Shown piece after piece: positions 27,114 through 35,329 of a DNA stretch of 64,000 bases. The stretch's first letter is position 1, and every line of letters begins with the position of its first letter. This stretch comes from Acidimicrobiales bacterium (GTDB taxonomy: Bacteria > Actinomycetota > Acidimicrobiia > Acidimicrobiales > Poriferisodalaceae), in contig JAAZYR010000010.1 of NCBI GenBank assembly GCA_014239555.1, positions 1-64,000 of the forward strand. The letters are read 5' to 3'. A program made the translations under genes and the position numbers. The notes beneath the pieces are model-generated. The model saw only the letters and a program-made list of their open reading frames with translations. It was not told where the DNA came from and did no database searches.

Positions 27114-28223
27114 TCAGATCCGCCCTAAGTGCAGGTCAAGGTAGCCGCGTGCGATGTTGCCGTGCAGAACTTCGGTGGAGCCTTCGGCAAGACGCGTGGC
27201 TCGGGCTCGGCGAAAGACAGACGCCAACGGATGCGAATCGACGAGGGATTCTCCACCAATTATTTGGATTGCAAGGTCTACCAAGGAGCTGAGAGCCTCA
27301 GTTGCCAAAGTTTTTGACGCCATGACTTCATTTACGGCGTTGTCGCCATGATCGACGAGTCGCGCTGTTCGATACACGGCGCTCCGGGCGGCGTACGCGT
27401 CGGCGCGCATCTTTCCAAATTGGACGCGCACAGCTTGGTGGCTACCGGCAGTGGTGGACGATGTGGTTCGGTCAAGATGATCCGCGACTTGGTCACAGAC
27501 GAACCCGCAGAGTCCTGCGCAATTGGCAGCAATGGCCATTCGGACGGCGTTCACCTGATCAAGAGCCCTCGTCATGCCTGCTCCAGCATCACCGATAATG
27601 TGTTCGCTTGGCACGCGCACATCGGTGAAAGAGAAACTGGCATGGTGGCTTCCATCAATTGATCCGAAGCGTCGAATTATCTGTACTCCGGGGCTGTTTG
27701 TTTCGATCAGCACCATGGCAGGTCCGACATCTTCGAGTTCTACCAGGGTGTTGATGAAATCTGCGTGTGATCCCCCGGTCACGTAGGACTTTTGACCATT
27801 GATCAGGAGACCGTCACCCTCGTATCGCGCCCAGGTGTGTCTCTGGGCATCGGAGGGTTCCGTAAACCCGAACCCTCCCTTCATTTCTCCTGCCAAGTAC
27901 GGCTTCAAAAATTTGTTTCTGACATGCTTTGATGCTTGCGCTAGTAGGCCTGGGGTAGGCCCAAAAAGCCCGGGTAAGTGGTCAACCCCGTAGCTTCCGA
28001 GAGCTTCGCGGGCAATGGTCAACTCAAGGCACGTCGCGTCGGTCCCCCCAAATTCGGTGGGTTGGGTCAGGAAAAAAATTCCGGCCCGTTTTGAAAGAGC
28101 ACGGGTTTCTCGTTCGATTTGATGGGCCTCGAGGGCGTCAGTGTCGAGCGCCGCTACGCGACGCCCGAGCGAGTCTGCTCGTTGTTGTATGTCGCGCTGA
28201 GCGTCATTGAGAAAATCTGGCAC
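27114..28223 (-). CDS. Acyl-CoA dehydrogenase family protein
   Basis: About 369 residues: N-terminal helical domain with REALGSYGVDHLPGLFGP, middle beta domain GFTEPSDAQRHTWARYEGDGLLINGQKSYVTGG (FAD/substrate loop), and a C-terminal domain ending RLAEGSTEVLHGNIAR with the catalytic-base-type Glu. It oxidises an acyl-CoA to the enoyl-CoA with electron transfer flavoprotein as acceptor. The frame stays open to 28343, but that would overlap the divergent SDR gene; GTG 28223 before PDFLNDAQRD gives a normal N terminus and is preferred, with a GGGG just upstream. Confidence 0.9.
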   Translation of the reverse strand: MPDFLNDAQRDIQQRADSLGRRVAALDTDALEAHQIERETRALSKRAGIFFLTQPTEFGGTDATCLELTIAREALGSYGVDHLPGLFGPTPGLLAQASKHVRNKFLKPYLAGEMKGGFGFTEPSDAQRHTWARYEGDGLLINGQKSYVTGGSHADFINTLVELEDVGPAMVLIETNSPGVQIIRRFGSIDGSHHASFSFTDVRVPSEHIIGDAGAGMTRALDQVNAVRMAIAANCAGLCGFVCDQVADHLDRTTSSTTAGSHQAVRVQFGKMRADAYAARSAVYRTARLVDHGDNAVNEVMASKTLATEALSSLVDLAIQIIGGESLVDSHPLASVFRRARATRLAEGSTEVLHGNIARGYLDLHLGRI

Positions 28224-28279
28224 CCCCGAACGGTAGCCCGATAAGACACCTAACGAACTCTTCGGTCTAGTCTCCGAGG

Positions 28280-29137
28280 ATGGACAAACTTGAAGGTAAG
28301 ACGGCAGTCGTAACTGGAGCCGCGTCCGGTATGGGTCTAGCAATGGCCCGTCGTTTCGGTAATGCCGGAATGAAGGTCGTGCTTTCAGACATTGACGAAG
28401 TCAAGCTGGACCTAGCGGTGAATAGCATTCGGGAGTCGGGCGCTGACGTCACTGGAGTAATCACTGACGTTTCCGACGAAGCCGAAAATCACGCACTCTT
28501 TGATGCTGCCGTCGATGCTTTTGGAAGCGTCAACGTGGTGTGTCTCAATGCTGGGGTGCAGGGCTCGATTGGCCGGTCGTGGTCCCTTTCGAAAGACGAT
28601 TACGAATGGACCCTTGGGATCCTTCTCAATGGTGTTATCCACGGTGTTCGAGCGTTCGTTCCCCATCTCATCGAACATGACGATGGTCACGTCGTCCTAA
28701 CGGCTTCCATAGCGGGTCATATTTCCTCCCCATTTGGAGCTCCGTACAACATCGCGAAACACGGTGTGGCGACGCTTGCAGAGACTCTTTTCCACGAATT
28801 GAAAACCGAGGGGTCAAATGTTGGTGTCACTTGCCTGTGCCCCGGTTTCGTAAATACAAACATTGTGAACGCGACCGTTGCCCGCGCCGCCGGGTCGGTC
28901 GGATCGGCAATAGACGATCGAGGTGACCAAATGCTTGAACTTACTCAACGTGCTCTTCGAGGAGGTCTCGATCCCGAGATTGTCGGCGGTCAGGTACATG
29001 ACGCAATCCTTGATGAACAATTTTGGTTGTTCACCGATCAAGATTGGGATGACGCAATATCGGCGCGAGCTCAACAAATAGTTGAGAGAAACCAACCAAA
29101 ATTTCGAGGTCCGAGCCAGGGTTGGAAACGAACCTAG
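28280..29137 (+). CDS. SDR-family oxidoreductase
   Basis: 285 residues of a classical short-chain dehydrogenase: NAD(P) motif TGAASGMGLAMA, CLNAGVQG, catalytic Ser in TASIAGHIS, and YNIAK (Tyr and Lys). It oxidises or reduces a hydroxy/keto group. The Asp following strand 2 (LSDIDE) favours NAD. It is divergent from the acyl-CoA dehydrogenase with only about 56 bases between starts, a likely shared control region; TAGTCT six bases before the ATG would suit a -10 element of a leaderless mRNA. Confidence 0.93.
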   Translation: MDKLEGKTAVVTGAASGMGLAMARRFGNAGMKVVLSDIDEVKLDLAVNSIRESGADVTGVITDVSDEAENHALFDAAVDAFGSVNVVCLNAGVQGSIGRSWSLSKDDYEWTLGILLNGVIHGVRAFVPHLIEHDDGHVVLTASIAGHISSPFGAPYNIAKHGVATLAETLFHELKTEGSNVGVTCLCPGFVNTNIVNATVARAAGSVGSAIDDRGDQMLELTQRALRGGLDPEIVGGQVHDAILDEQFWLFTDQDWDDAISARAQQIVERNQPKFRGPSQGWKRT

Positions 29138-29246
29138 AAATGTTCGGAATCTCCGCAACGAACTTTTGGTCACCAAACAGGTTGCCGCCGGCCTTGAAAA
29201 CCTTCAGCCAAAGGTCCACGCCAGAAGGTGTCGCTAAGTTGTGATC

Positions 29247-30872
29247 ATGAACGAACGTGAGAGCTCTGAGATTCCGTCCTACGGAGTGGTCATCATCGGA
29301 GCAGGCGTGTCGGGGTTGTATCAGCTCTACAAGTCACGTGAGATTGGCGTGAGCGCGTTGGTACTGGAGTCAGGAAGTGATGTGGGTGGCACCTGGTACT
29401 GGAATCGGTACCCAGGAGCCAGGTTCGATTCTGAGAGTTATTCCTATGGGTATTCATTTAGCCAAGACTTACTTGACCAATGGGATTGGCAAGAACGCTT
29501 TTCTGCTCAACCAGAAAATTTAAGATACCTCCAACATGTGGCCGAGCACTTTGACCTGCGGAGCGACATCAGATTCCAAAGTGTTGTAACCCAGTGCACT
29601 TTCGATGAAACGTCTAACGAATGGCAGGTTGAAGTCGAAGACGGATTCCGGGTGCGTTGCCGGTTCCTAGTCACAGCTATCGGGATCCTTTCCAAACCCT
29701 TGATTCCAGATTTTGACGGGATGGACGACTTCAAAGGACCGTCTTTCCATACCGCCCAATGGCCTCACGACGAGGTCGTTTTCACGGGAAAACGAGTCGG
29801 CATAATCGGTACAGGAGCTACCGCAGTACAGCTCATACAAGAAGTAGCTAAGACCGCGGACCATCTGACTGTTTTTCAGCGAAGTCCCAATTGGTGCGCC
29901 CCACTTCACAATGGTCCTATCGAACCAGCTGAGATGGATGACATTCGTTCCCGCTATGACGAAATCTTTGAACGCTGTAGGAAGTCTTTTTCAGGATTCA
30001 TACACGACTCAGATGACCGAAAAGCTCTTGACGTAAGCGAAGAAGAACGAGAAGCCCTGTACGAGGAACTTTATGCTTCACCAGGATTCGGCATCTGGAT
30101 CGGGAACTTTCGGGATGTATTGGTTGACGAAACGGCTAACGCCACGCTTTCTGACTTCATCGCACGGAAAATTCGAGAACGAGTAGACGACGGAGAACTT
30201 GCCGAGAAGTTAATCCCACGCGACCACGGCTTTGGCACTCGCCGGGTACCAATGGAAACTGGCTATTACGAGGTTTACAACCAAGACAATGTGCTCCTTG
30301 TGGATGTCAACGAAACACCCATTGAAAAGATCACCATCGACGGGATCCAATGTTCAGACCAAGAGCACCCTTTCGATCTAATCGTCTACGCGACGGGCTT
30401 CGATGCGGTTATGGGGCCCTACAAGTCAATAAAATTCACAGGCAGCGACGACTGCACTCTTGCTGAAAAATGGGAAACTGGACCGAGCACATATCTTGGG
30501 TTGGCCACAGCAGGGTTCCCAAACATGTTCACATTGGTGGGACCTCATAACGCGTCCACATTTTGTAATATGCCCCGCTGTATTGAGCAGAACGTGGAAT
30601 GGGTGTCGACGTTCTTGGAACAACTTTTCGACGCAGACGTAACACGTGTTGAGGTCGATATTGATGCTGAAGATGAGTGGACTGAACACGTGTATGAGTC
30701 GGTGCAGCGGATGCTCTTCAGCAAGGTGGACTCATGGTTTATGGGGGTGAACAAGAACATCGAGGGCCGCGATAGCCGAAACTTCATGCTCTACGTGGGG
30801 GGATTTCCCAGTTATACCGAACGATGCGATGACGTAGCTAGAGATGGCTATCGGGGTTTCATTATGAGTTGA
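29247..30872 (+). CDS. FAD-containing monooxygenase, Baeyer-Villiger type
   Basis: 541 residues. First Rossmann GAGVSG (18-23) for FAD, second GTGAT for NADPH, and between them the BVMO fingerprint FKGPSFHTAQWP, followed by the conserved GTWYWNRYPGARFD-like FAD segment. These enzymes insert oxygen next to a ketone, giving esters or lactones. A paralogue with the same layout lies at 55352-57010. Downstream of an SDR that could supply the ketone from an alcohol. GTG 29241 is an in-frame alternative two codons upstream. The end is followed by a palindrome (30876-30914). Confidence 0.94.
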   Translation: MNERESSEIPSYGVVIIGAGVSGLYQLYKSREIGVSALVLESGSDVGGTWYWNRYPGARFDSESYSYGYSFSQDLLDQWDWQERFSAQPENLRYLQHVAEHFDLRSDIRFQSVVTQCTFDETSNEWQVEVEDGFRVRCRFLVTAIGILSKPLIPDFDGMDDFKGPSFHTAQWPHDEVVFTGKRVGIIGTGATAVQLIQEVAKTADHLTVFQRSPNWCAPLHNGPIEPAEMDDIRSRYDEIFERCRKSFSGFIHDSDDRKALDVSEEEREALYEELYASPGFGIWIGNFRDVLVDETANATLSDFIARKIRERVDDGELAEKLIPRDHGFGTRRVPMETGYYEVYNQDNVLLVDVNETPIEKITIDGIQCSDQEHPFDLIVYATGFDAVMGPYKSIKFTGSDDCTLAEKWETGPSTYLGLATAGFPNMFTLVGPHNASTFCNMPRCIEQNVEWVSTFLEQLFDADVTRVEVDIDAEDEWTEHVYESVQRMLFSKVDSWFMGVNKNIEGRDSRNFMLYVGGFPSYTERCDDVARDGYRGFIMS

Positions 30873-30875
30873 AAG

Positions 30876-30914
30876 AGGCTCAGTATGCATACTGATTGAC
30901 TCGACACTGAGCCT
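30876..30914. repeat. Inverted repeat with a nested perfect palindrome at a convergent gene junction
   Basis: AGGCTCAGT (30876-30884) pairs with ACTGAGCCT (30906-30914), a perfect 9-bp stem with a 21-base spacer; inside lies the 14-base perfect palindrome CAGTATGCATACTG (30881-30894). It covers the end of the dioxygenase gene and begins 3 bases after the monooxygenase stop. It could act as a two-way transcription terminator, though no T-run follows, or as a protein-binding site. Confidence 0.5.
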
Positions 30915-32079
30915 GAGTCAAACCTTTACCTCGGACAATTTCATCGTCAAGCCAAAGGTCAAGCGCGTCGATTTCCCACCCACCCAGTAAGTCTGGCTTC
31001 GCCGACTGAAGACGCTGTCGATCCATCCACTCCGCTCCTTCGTACCGAACTGGGAAACCCAATCCATTGAGCGTGTACGCGTACACGCGACAGAGACCGT
31101 CGCCTTCTGGGAAATCACCGACATAAGACACCCATGGCGTTTCGATGCTCAACTGGTCTCGAACTGCTGCCTGTAACGCGGCGATGTAATTGCCAGCGTC
31201 CCAGTCAGCTATTGCTTTTTCGGTGAATGTGGGACCCCCAGGCAAAGTCAGTTGACCTTGTGGGTTACTCAACAAAAGCACCTCTTGATCGTTACCTTCC
31301 CTGAGTAGCAACAGGCGGGTCGTGTCAATGGTTCTGTTGCTGTGGCGGGCCAGGACCGAACGCCCGACAGAGGTGAGAGCGTCGTGGACTTGGTCGTCGT
31401 ATAGGAACCAACCGGTTGCCGGCGGCGCGTTAGCTGCCGCATATTTGTTAAACGCGCCTACTCGGTGTGAATCGGAAGTGTTTCCGACCGCTTGATGCCA
31501 CAGATGCATGTTCATCAAAAGTAAGTCGCCCCGCTTCAATTCGGGGTCGACATAGCTGTCTTCCGGAGGTCGGACGGGCACGTCGACCTCCATAGGCCGT
31601 TCCTGCCCAACGCGTATCCGTTCTAGGTGGTGGGAACCCGGAGCAACCAATAGTTGTCCAGTGCTGTGATCGAAATCGCAAAAGGGAACAGTCGTGAACA
31701 CCCAGTTCATAGACGAACCGACGGGCCTCCATCTTTTGTAATCGTTGTGACTTGGAATCCCCGCGCCTTGAGGCGTCCGGTCATAAATGACGTAGGCCGA
31801 AAGTTTGGGGTCGGCTCCAAGCACTTCAGCTGCTGCGGGCACGATTTGATCGTGCTCAGCGAGAAAGGCCAAATCGGGGTCTTTGAGGCAGTTGTTGGCA
31901 AGTGTGTATCGCCCCGGTTCGGGGTAGCTCAACTTGCGTGCATCGTACAAAGTCCCATCAAGGGGAGGGTTGCGCTGGAATCCTTGCTCTAATCGACAGA
32001 TATCAGCTTCAGAAATTTGTCCCTTCAGGACCAAAAACCCGTCCCGGTGGTACTCAGCTAGTTGTTCGGTTGTAAGCAC
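30880..32079 (-). CDS. PhyH-type Fe(II)/2-oxoglutarate dioxygenase fused to a Nudix-like domain
   Basis: 399 residues. Residues about 1-230 are a phytanoyl-CoA dioxygenase fold: EYHRDGFLVL start, iron ligands H111-x-D113 (SHNDY), and distal H195 (HLWHQAVG) with an Arg for 2-oxoglutarate soon after. From about 255 a second domain begins (LLLLREGNDQEVLLLS) with Nudix-like LTLPGGPTFTE; the Nudix box is degenerate, reading RDQLSIE where REUxEE is expected, so metal-dependent hydrolysis is doubtful. Start GTG 32079 has GGAGAAGG upstream; an extension to 32268 would overlap the divergent LLM gene. The last coding bases lie in the inverted repeat. Confidence 0.82.
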   Translation of the reverse strand: MLTTEQLAEYHRDGFLVLKGQISEADICRLEQGFQRNPPLDGTLYDARKLSYPEPGRYTLANNCLKDPDLAFLAEHDQIVPAAAEVLGADPKLSAYVIYDRTPQGAGIPSHNDYKRWRPVGSSMNWVFTTVPFCDFDHSTGQLLVAPGSHHLERIRVGQERPMEVDVPVRPPEDSYVDPELKRGDLLLMNMHLWHQAVGNTSDSHRVGAFNKYAAANAPPATGWFLYDDQVHDALTSVGRSVLARHSNRTIDTTRLLLLREGNDQEVLLLSNPQGQLTLPGGPTFTEKAIADWDAGNYIAALQAAVRDQLSIETPWVSYVGDFPEGDGLCRVYAYTLNGLGFPVRYEGAEWMDRQRLQSAKPDLLGGWEIDALDLWLDDEIVRGKGLTQAQCRVNQYAY

Positions 32080-32082
32080 TCG

Positions 32083-32090
32083 CCTTCTCC
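32083..32090 (-). promoter_or_regulatory. Ribosome-binding site fixing the PhyH-Nudix start
   Basis: GGAGAAGG stands just before GTG 32079 on the minus strand (the GGAG part is 7 bases away). It supports the 399-residue form over a longer one overlapping the divergent gene. Confidence 0.6.
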
Positions 32091-32154
32091 CCGACAGACA
32101 TAGCCTGCCATGTGTCAAGGTAATGCGAACATTCAGTGTCGATCGGAGACGCCA

Positions 32155-33066
32155 ATGCGTATAGGTATTTTCAGTGGACCGGCTGGAAAGCTCTTCAATG
32201 TGCAGGAAGCAACTGCGGATGCTCAAGCTGCTCAAGAAGCTGGGTTCCCCTCCTATTGGCTCCCTCAAATGCCTATGGGCATTGACGCCTTAACGTCGCT
32301 GAGTCACATTGGAGCCGCCGTACCCGAGATCGAACTTGGGACCGCAGTCATCCCGACGTATCCCCGACATCCCATAGTGATGGCGCAACAAGCGCTTTCA
32401 GTGACTTCCATTATCGGAGATCGACTCGCGCTGGGTATAGGGCTCTCCCACAAACCGGTAATAGAAAAGCAGTTTGGCTACCAGTTCGATAAGCCAGTGC
32501 GTCATCTGCGCGAATACCTAGAAGTTCTGAATCCGCAGTTACGGGAAGAACCTGTTCGCGTTAAAGGCGAAACTTTGACCGCTCGTAACCCAGCGATGGG
32601 ATTGAACGCGCCTGTTCCTCAAGTTCTCGTAGCTGCTCTCGGACCCCAAATGCTGCGCTTAACAGGGCGCATGGCTGATGGAACGATCACATGGATGACC
32701 GGAAATCGGACCCTGGCCGAACTCACTGTGCCCCAAATTTCGGAAGCAGCTTCGGAGGCTGGACGGCCTAAACCTCGGGTACTTGCGGGCTTGCCCGTGC
32801 TCTGCACCGATGATCTCGATGCCGGTATGGCCAGAGCATCAAAAGTTTGGCAAATGTACGGCACGTTGCCTAGCTACCGAGCGATGCTTGATCGAGAAGG
32901 TCTCGCTGGGCCGGAAGATATTGCCATTGTTGGTAACGAGTCTGAGATAGCGGATCGGCTTCAAGCAACGATCGATGCAGGTGCCGATGACATCATCGTT
33001 GCCGAGTTCGCAGGTAACCCCGATGAACGCATCCGAACCCGCGAAGCGTTGGCATCATTACTCTGA
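32155..33066 (+). CDS. LLM-class oxidoreductase, probably F420-dependent
   Basis: 303 residues of the luciferase-like TIM barrel: MRIGIFSGPAG start, ELGTAVIPTYPRHPIVMAQQAL, the GDRLALGIGLSHKPVIE loop and APVPQVLVAALGPQMLRL. This short, single-domain form resembles the mycobacterial F420-dependent LLM groups and differs from the two longer LLM proteins in the window. It would use reduced F420 or FMN for hydride transfer or monooxygenation. GGAGA before ATG 32155 supports the start. Divergent from the PhyH-Nudix gene with 75 bases between starts. Confidence 0.88.
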   Translation: MRIGIFSGPAGKLFNVQEATADAQAAQEAGFPSYWLPQMPMGIDALTSLSHIGAAVPEIELGTAVIPTYPRHPIVMAQQALSVTSIIGDRLALGIGLSHKPVIEKQFGYQFDKPVRHLREYLEVLNPQLREEPVRVKGETLTARNPAMGLNAPVPQVLVAALGPQMLRLTGRMADGTITWMTGNRTLAELTVPQISEAASEAGRPKPRVLAGLPVLCTDDLDAGMARASKVWQMYGTLPSYRAMLDREGLAGPEDIAIVGNESEIADRLQATIDAGADDIIVAEFAGNPDERIRTREALASLL

Positions 33067-33093
33067 GTCAAATTTCAAATGCCGCTAAATGGC

Positions 33094-33516
33094 TCAACCA
33101 AGGACGTCGCTGTTCCAACGGCGCGGTTTAATAGTTACCTTTGCCTCATCATGACCCGGAAACGCATCGGCGTACTGGTTGCCCAGTTCATCACCTAGAT
33201 ATCTGACTGCGATGTCGCGAAGAACGTCATCTCTTTCTTCTCCGGTCATCAACTCAACGACAGCTTCGCCTTCAGCGGTCACGTACCGGTAGGGGAGTTG
33301 CTCGTCTTGAACACAAACTGTTGCGACTCCGTGACGCCGAAGAAGAATCGATTTCGCTGAGTCGTACGCCATCGCTATTTCGAACCCAACATCCGCTGAG
33401 TATCGGTACCAGATCGGTGCACACAAAGGGCCTTTGTCGTTTCGCTCAATAGCCAGTATCCCCACTCGCACTTCATTCAAAAAGTTGTCGCGTTCGTCGC
33501 TGTTCATTTCGGCCAT
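33094..33516 (-). CDS. Pyridoxamine-5'-phosphate-oxidase-family flavin/F420/heme-binding protein
   Basis: 140 residues of a split-barrel fold: FLNEVRVGILAIERNDKGPLCAPIWYRY, then KSILLRRHGVATVCVQDEQLPYRYVTAEGEAVVE, the usual layout of PPOX-like proteins that bind FMN or F420 (some heme). Function beyond cofactor-binding reductase is not clear. It converges with the LLM gene (27 bases between stops) and is divergent from the acetyltransferase that follows; AGGAGTC is present just before the ATG on the minus strand. Confidence 0.85.
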   Translation of the reverse strand: MAEMNSDERDNFLNEVRVGILAIERNDKGPLCAPIWYRYSADVGFEIAMAYDSAKSILLRRHGVATVCVQDEQLPYRYVTAEGEAVVELMTGEERDDVLRDIAVRYLGDELGNQYADAFPGHDEAKVTIKPRRWNSDVLG

Positions 33517-33598
33517 GAAGACTCCTCGATCCGGTTAGCGTCGCCCACGCTAGGCGAGCGCGAAGATATGACGCGCCGAGATTATGAGGGGCACTCGG

Positions 33599-34198
33599 GT
33601 GACTACAAAAATCAGAGCTGTTGAAGCGCACGATGTACGAGGAATGAGCCTCCTGCTAGCGCACGCGTTCGAACAAGACCCTTGGATGTCGTGGATGTTT
33701 CAGGAACCAAAGTTTCGGGTGACTCTCGCTCAGGCGTGGATGCGAGCAGAACTCAGGTGTGCGGTAGCGCTGGGCACAAGCTGGGCTTTGTGGGAGAAAG
33801 GTGAAATTGTTGCGGGCACCATTTGGGCGCCCCCAGGTCGAGATCTTCATGAAGGAGGGGCTTTTCACCAACTTTGGTACCTGGTGTTGGGCGCAAACCC
33901 CGACCGTGTTGACGAACTAGCCGAAGGCTTATCCATGATCGGTGATACCCACCCAAGCGAACCTCACTATTACCTCAACACTGTGGGGGTCAAACCGGAT
34001 CTAGTGGGACGAGGTCATGGTGGCGCGATGGTCCAATACACCTTGGATCTCGCCGACCGTGCCAGTCAGCCTTGCTATCTAGAGAGCTCAAGTCCTCGGA
34101 ACATTCCGCTCTATCAACGGCTTGGTTTTGAGGTCGTTAACGAAATCGTGATGCCGAATGGCCCCACAATGTGGAGCATGTGGCGTTCAGCCCGCTGA
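33599..34198 (+). CDS. GNAT-family N-acetyltransferase
   Basis: About 199 residues. The acetyl-CoA loop is VGRGHGGAMVQYTLDLA, preceded by the strand YYLNTVGVKPDLVG and followed by CYLESSSPRNIPLYQRLGFEVV, which is the classical GNAT C-terminal half. Substrate unknown. GTG 33599 has GAGGGG seven bases upstream; ATG 33584, five codons earlier, is possible but would place that ribosome site within the gene. Its stop overlaps the MFS gene by 12 bases tail to tail. Confidence 0.88.
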   Translation: MTTKIRAVEAHDVRGMSLLLAHAFEQDPWMSWMFQEPKFRVTLAQAWMRAELRCAVALGTSWALWEKGEIVAGTIWAPPGRDLHEGGAFHQLWYLVLGANPDRVDELAEGLSMIGDTHPSEPHYYLNTVGVKPDLVGRGHGGAMVQYTLDLADRASQPCYLESSSPRNIPLYQRLGFEVVNEIVMPNGPTMWSMWRSAR

Positions 34199-35329
34199 TC
34201 GATCGGCCTCAAGTTGCATCGCGAAGGGAAGAGCAGCGATAGCGGAGACAACTGTCCACGACAAGGCCAGACGGATGTCGCCGAGCGCTTCAGCCAGAGC
34301 GCCTACCGCGGGACGAGCCAGCGCCCCCAGCAGGCCCGTAACGCCGAAAAGCACACCGACTGAAACCCCGGTTCTCGTCTCGCCACCGATCTTGCTTGCC
34401 ATAGCTATCGAAACTGGAAACAGACCGAAGCCGAACATAGCCACGACCCCGATGGCGACCAGAGAGACAACTCCCGAGGTTTGAGAAAATACGAGCACAG
34501 CCGCTACCGTGCCGAGGTTTGCAGCAATGAAAATTCGACGGCCCCCGAATCTGTCATAAATTCTCCCTCCGACGGGCTGAGCGATGGCACCCACCAGCAA
34601 TATCGTTGTCAATGCGGCACCCGCTGTTGTGTCCGCCCAGCCTTCATCGACAAGCATTTTCACCACAAAAGTGATGAAGCTATACAAAACTACAGACAAC
34701 AATCCGAAGGCGAGCGCGGCCACAACGATGGGCTTTCTAATCGCTCCTTTGAGGCGGGCTTCAGGATTCGGAGTGGTTTCATGCAAAGTCGAACGGACAG
34801 CCATAGAGGTAGCGACAATCGGAATGCCGACAAGCAACATGGCCCACCGCCAATCCGCCGCACCGATAACCAAAGTGGCAACCAGGGGTGCCAGAAAGTG
34901 TCCGATCGAACCACCCCATCCATGTAGGCCGAGCATTCGTCCACGATCGTTTGGGTAGGCCTCAACGATAAATGCCGTTGCCTGAGGGTGGTATGTCGCC
35001 GTACCTAAACCGCAGAGCGAACTTACTGCGACTACGAACCAAAACGAAGGAGCGACTGCCATGAGGAGAAATCCGCATCCCCCCACTAAAAATCCTGCAC
35101 TTACTAGAAAGCGTCTGCGTCCGGCCCGATCAGCGAAATGACCTAAGGAAGGTTGCAAAACGCCGGACAGAAGACTGAAAGCAAAAGAAAGAATCCCGAG
35201 TTCCGCGTAGTCGAGGTCCCATTCTCGAGCCAGGGCAGGCAAAAACGCTGGCAGGACGGTCGCATAAAAATCGTTAACAAGATGTGCGCCGATAAAGGTG
35301 AGCAGGATGACGCGCTGTTGGCGCATCAA
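34187..35329 (-). CDS. MFS transporter
   Basis: 380 residues with about 12 hydrophobic helices and the MFS loop GHFADRAGRRRFLVSAG between helices 2 and 3, plus GGRIYDRFGGRRIFI in the second half. It resembles fosmidomycin/multidrug-type and sugar-phosphate-type exporters, but the substrate is unknown. The start overlaps the CoA-transferase stop by 4 bases, making the third gene of a CoA-transferase/crotonase/MFS operon; it may import the acid that the CoA-transferase activates, or export a toxic form. Confidence 0.9.
   Translation of the reverse strand: MMRQQRVILLTFIGAHLVNDFYATVLPAFLPALAREWDLDYAELGILSFAFSLLSGVLQPSLGHFADRAGRRRFLVSAGFLVGGCGFLLMAVAPSFWFVVAVSSLCGLGTATYHPQATAFIVEAYPNDRGRMLGLHGWGGSIGHFLAPLVATLVIGAADWRWAMLLVGIPIVATSMAVRSTLHETTPNPEARLKGAIRKPIVVAALAFGLLSVVLYSFITFVVKMLVDEGWADTTAGAALTTILLVGAIAQPVGGRIYDRFGGRRIFIAANLGTVAAVLVFSQTSGVVSLVAIGVVAMFGFGLFPVSIAMASKIGGETRTGVSVGVLFGVTGLLGALARPAVGALAEALGDIRLALSWTVVSAIAALPFAMQLEADRSAG

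Noticed and set aside
32080-32268. Longer PhyH-Nudix protein from 32268
   Set aside because: It would overlap the divergent LLM start and adds sequence without relation to the family; GTG 32079 has a ribosome site.
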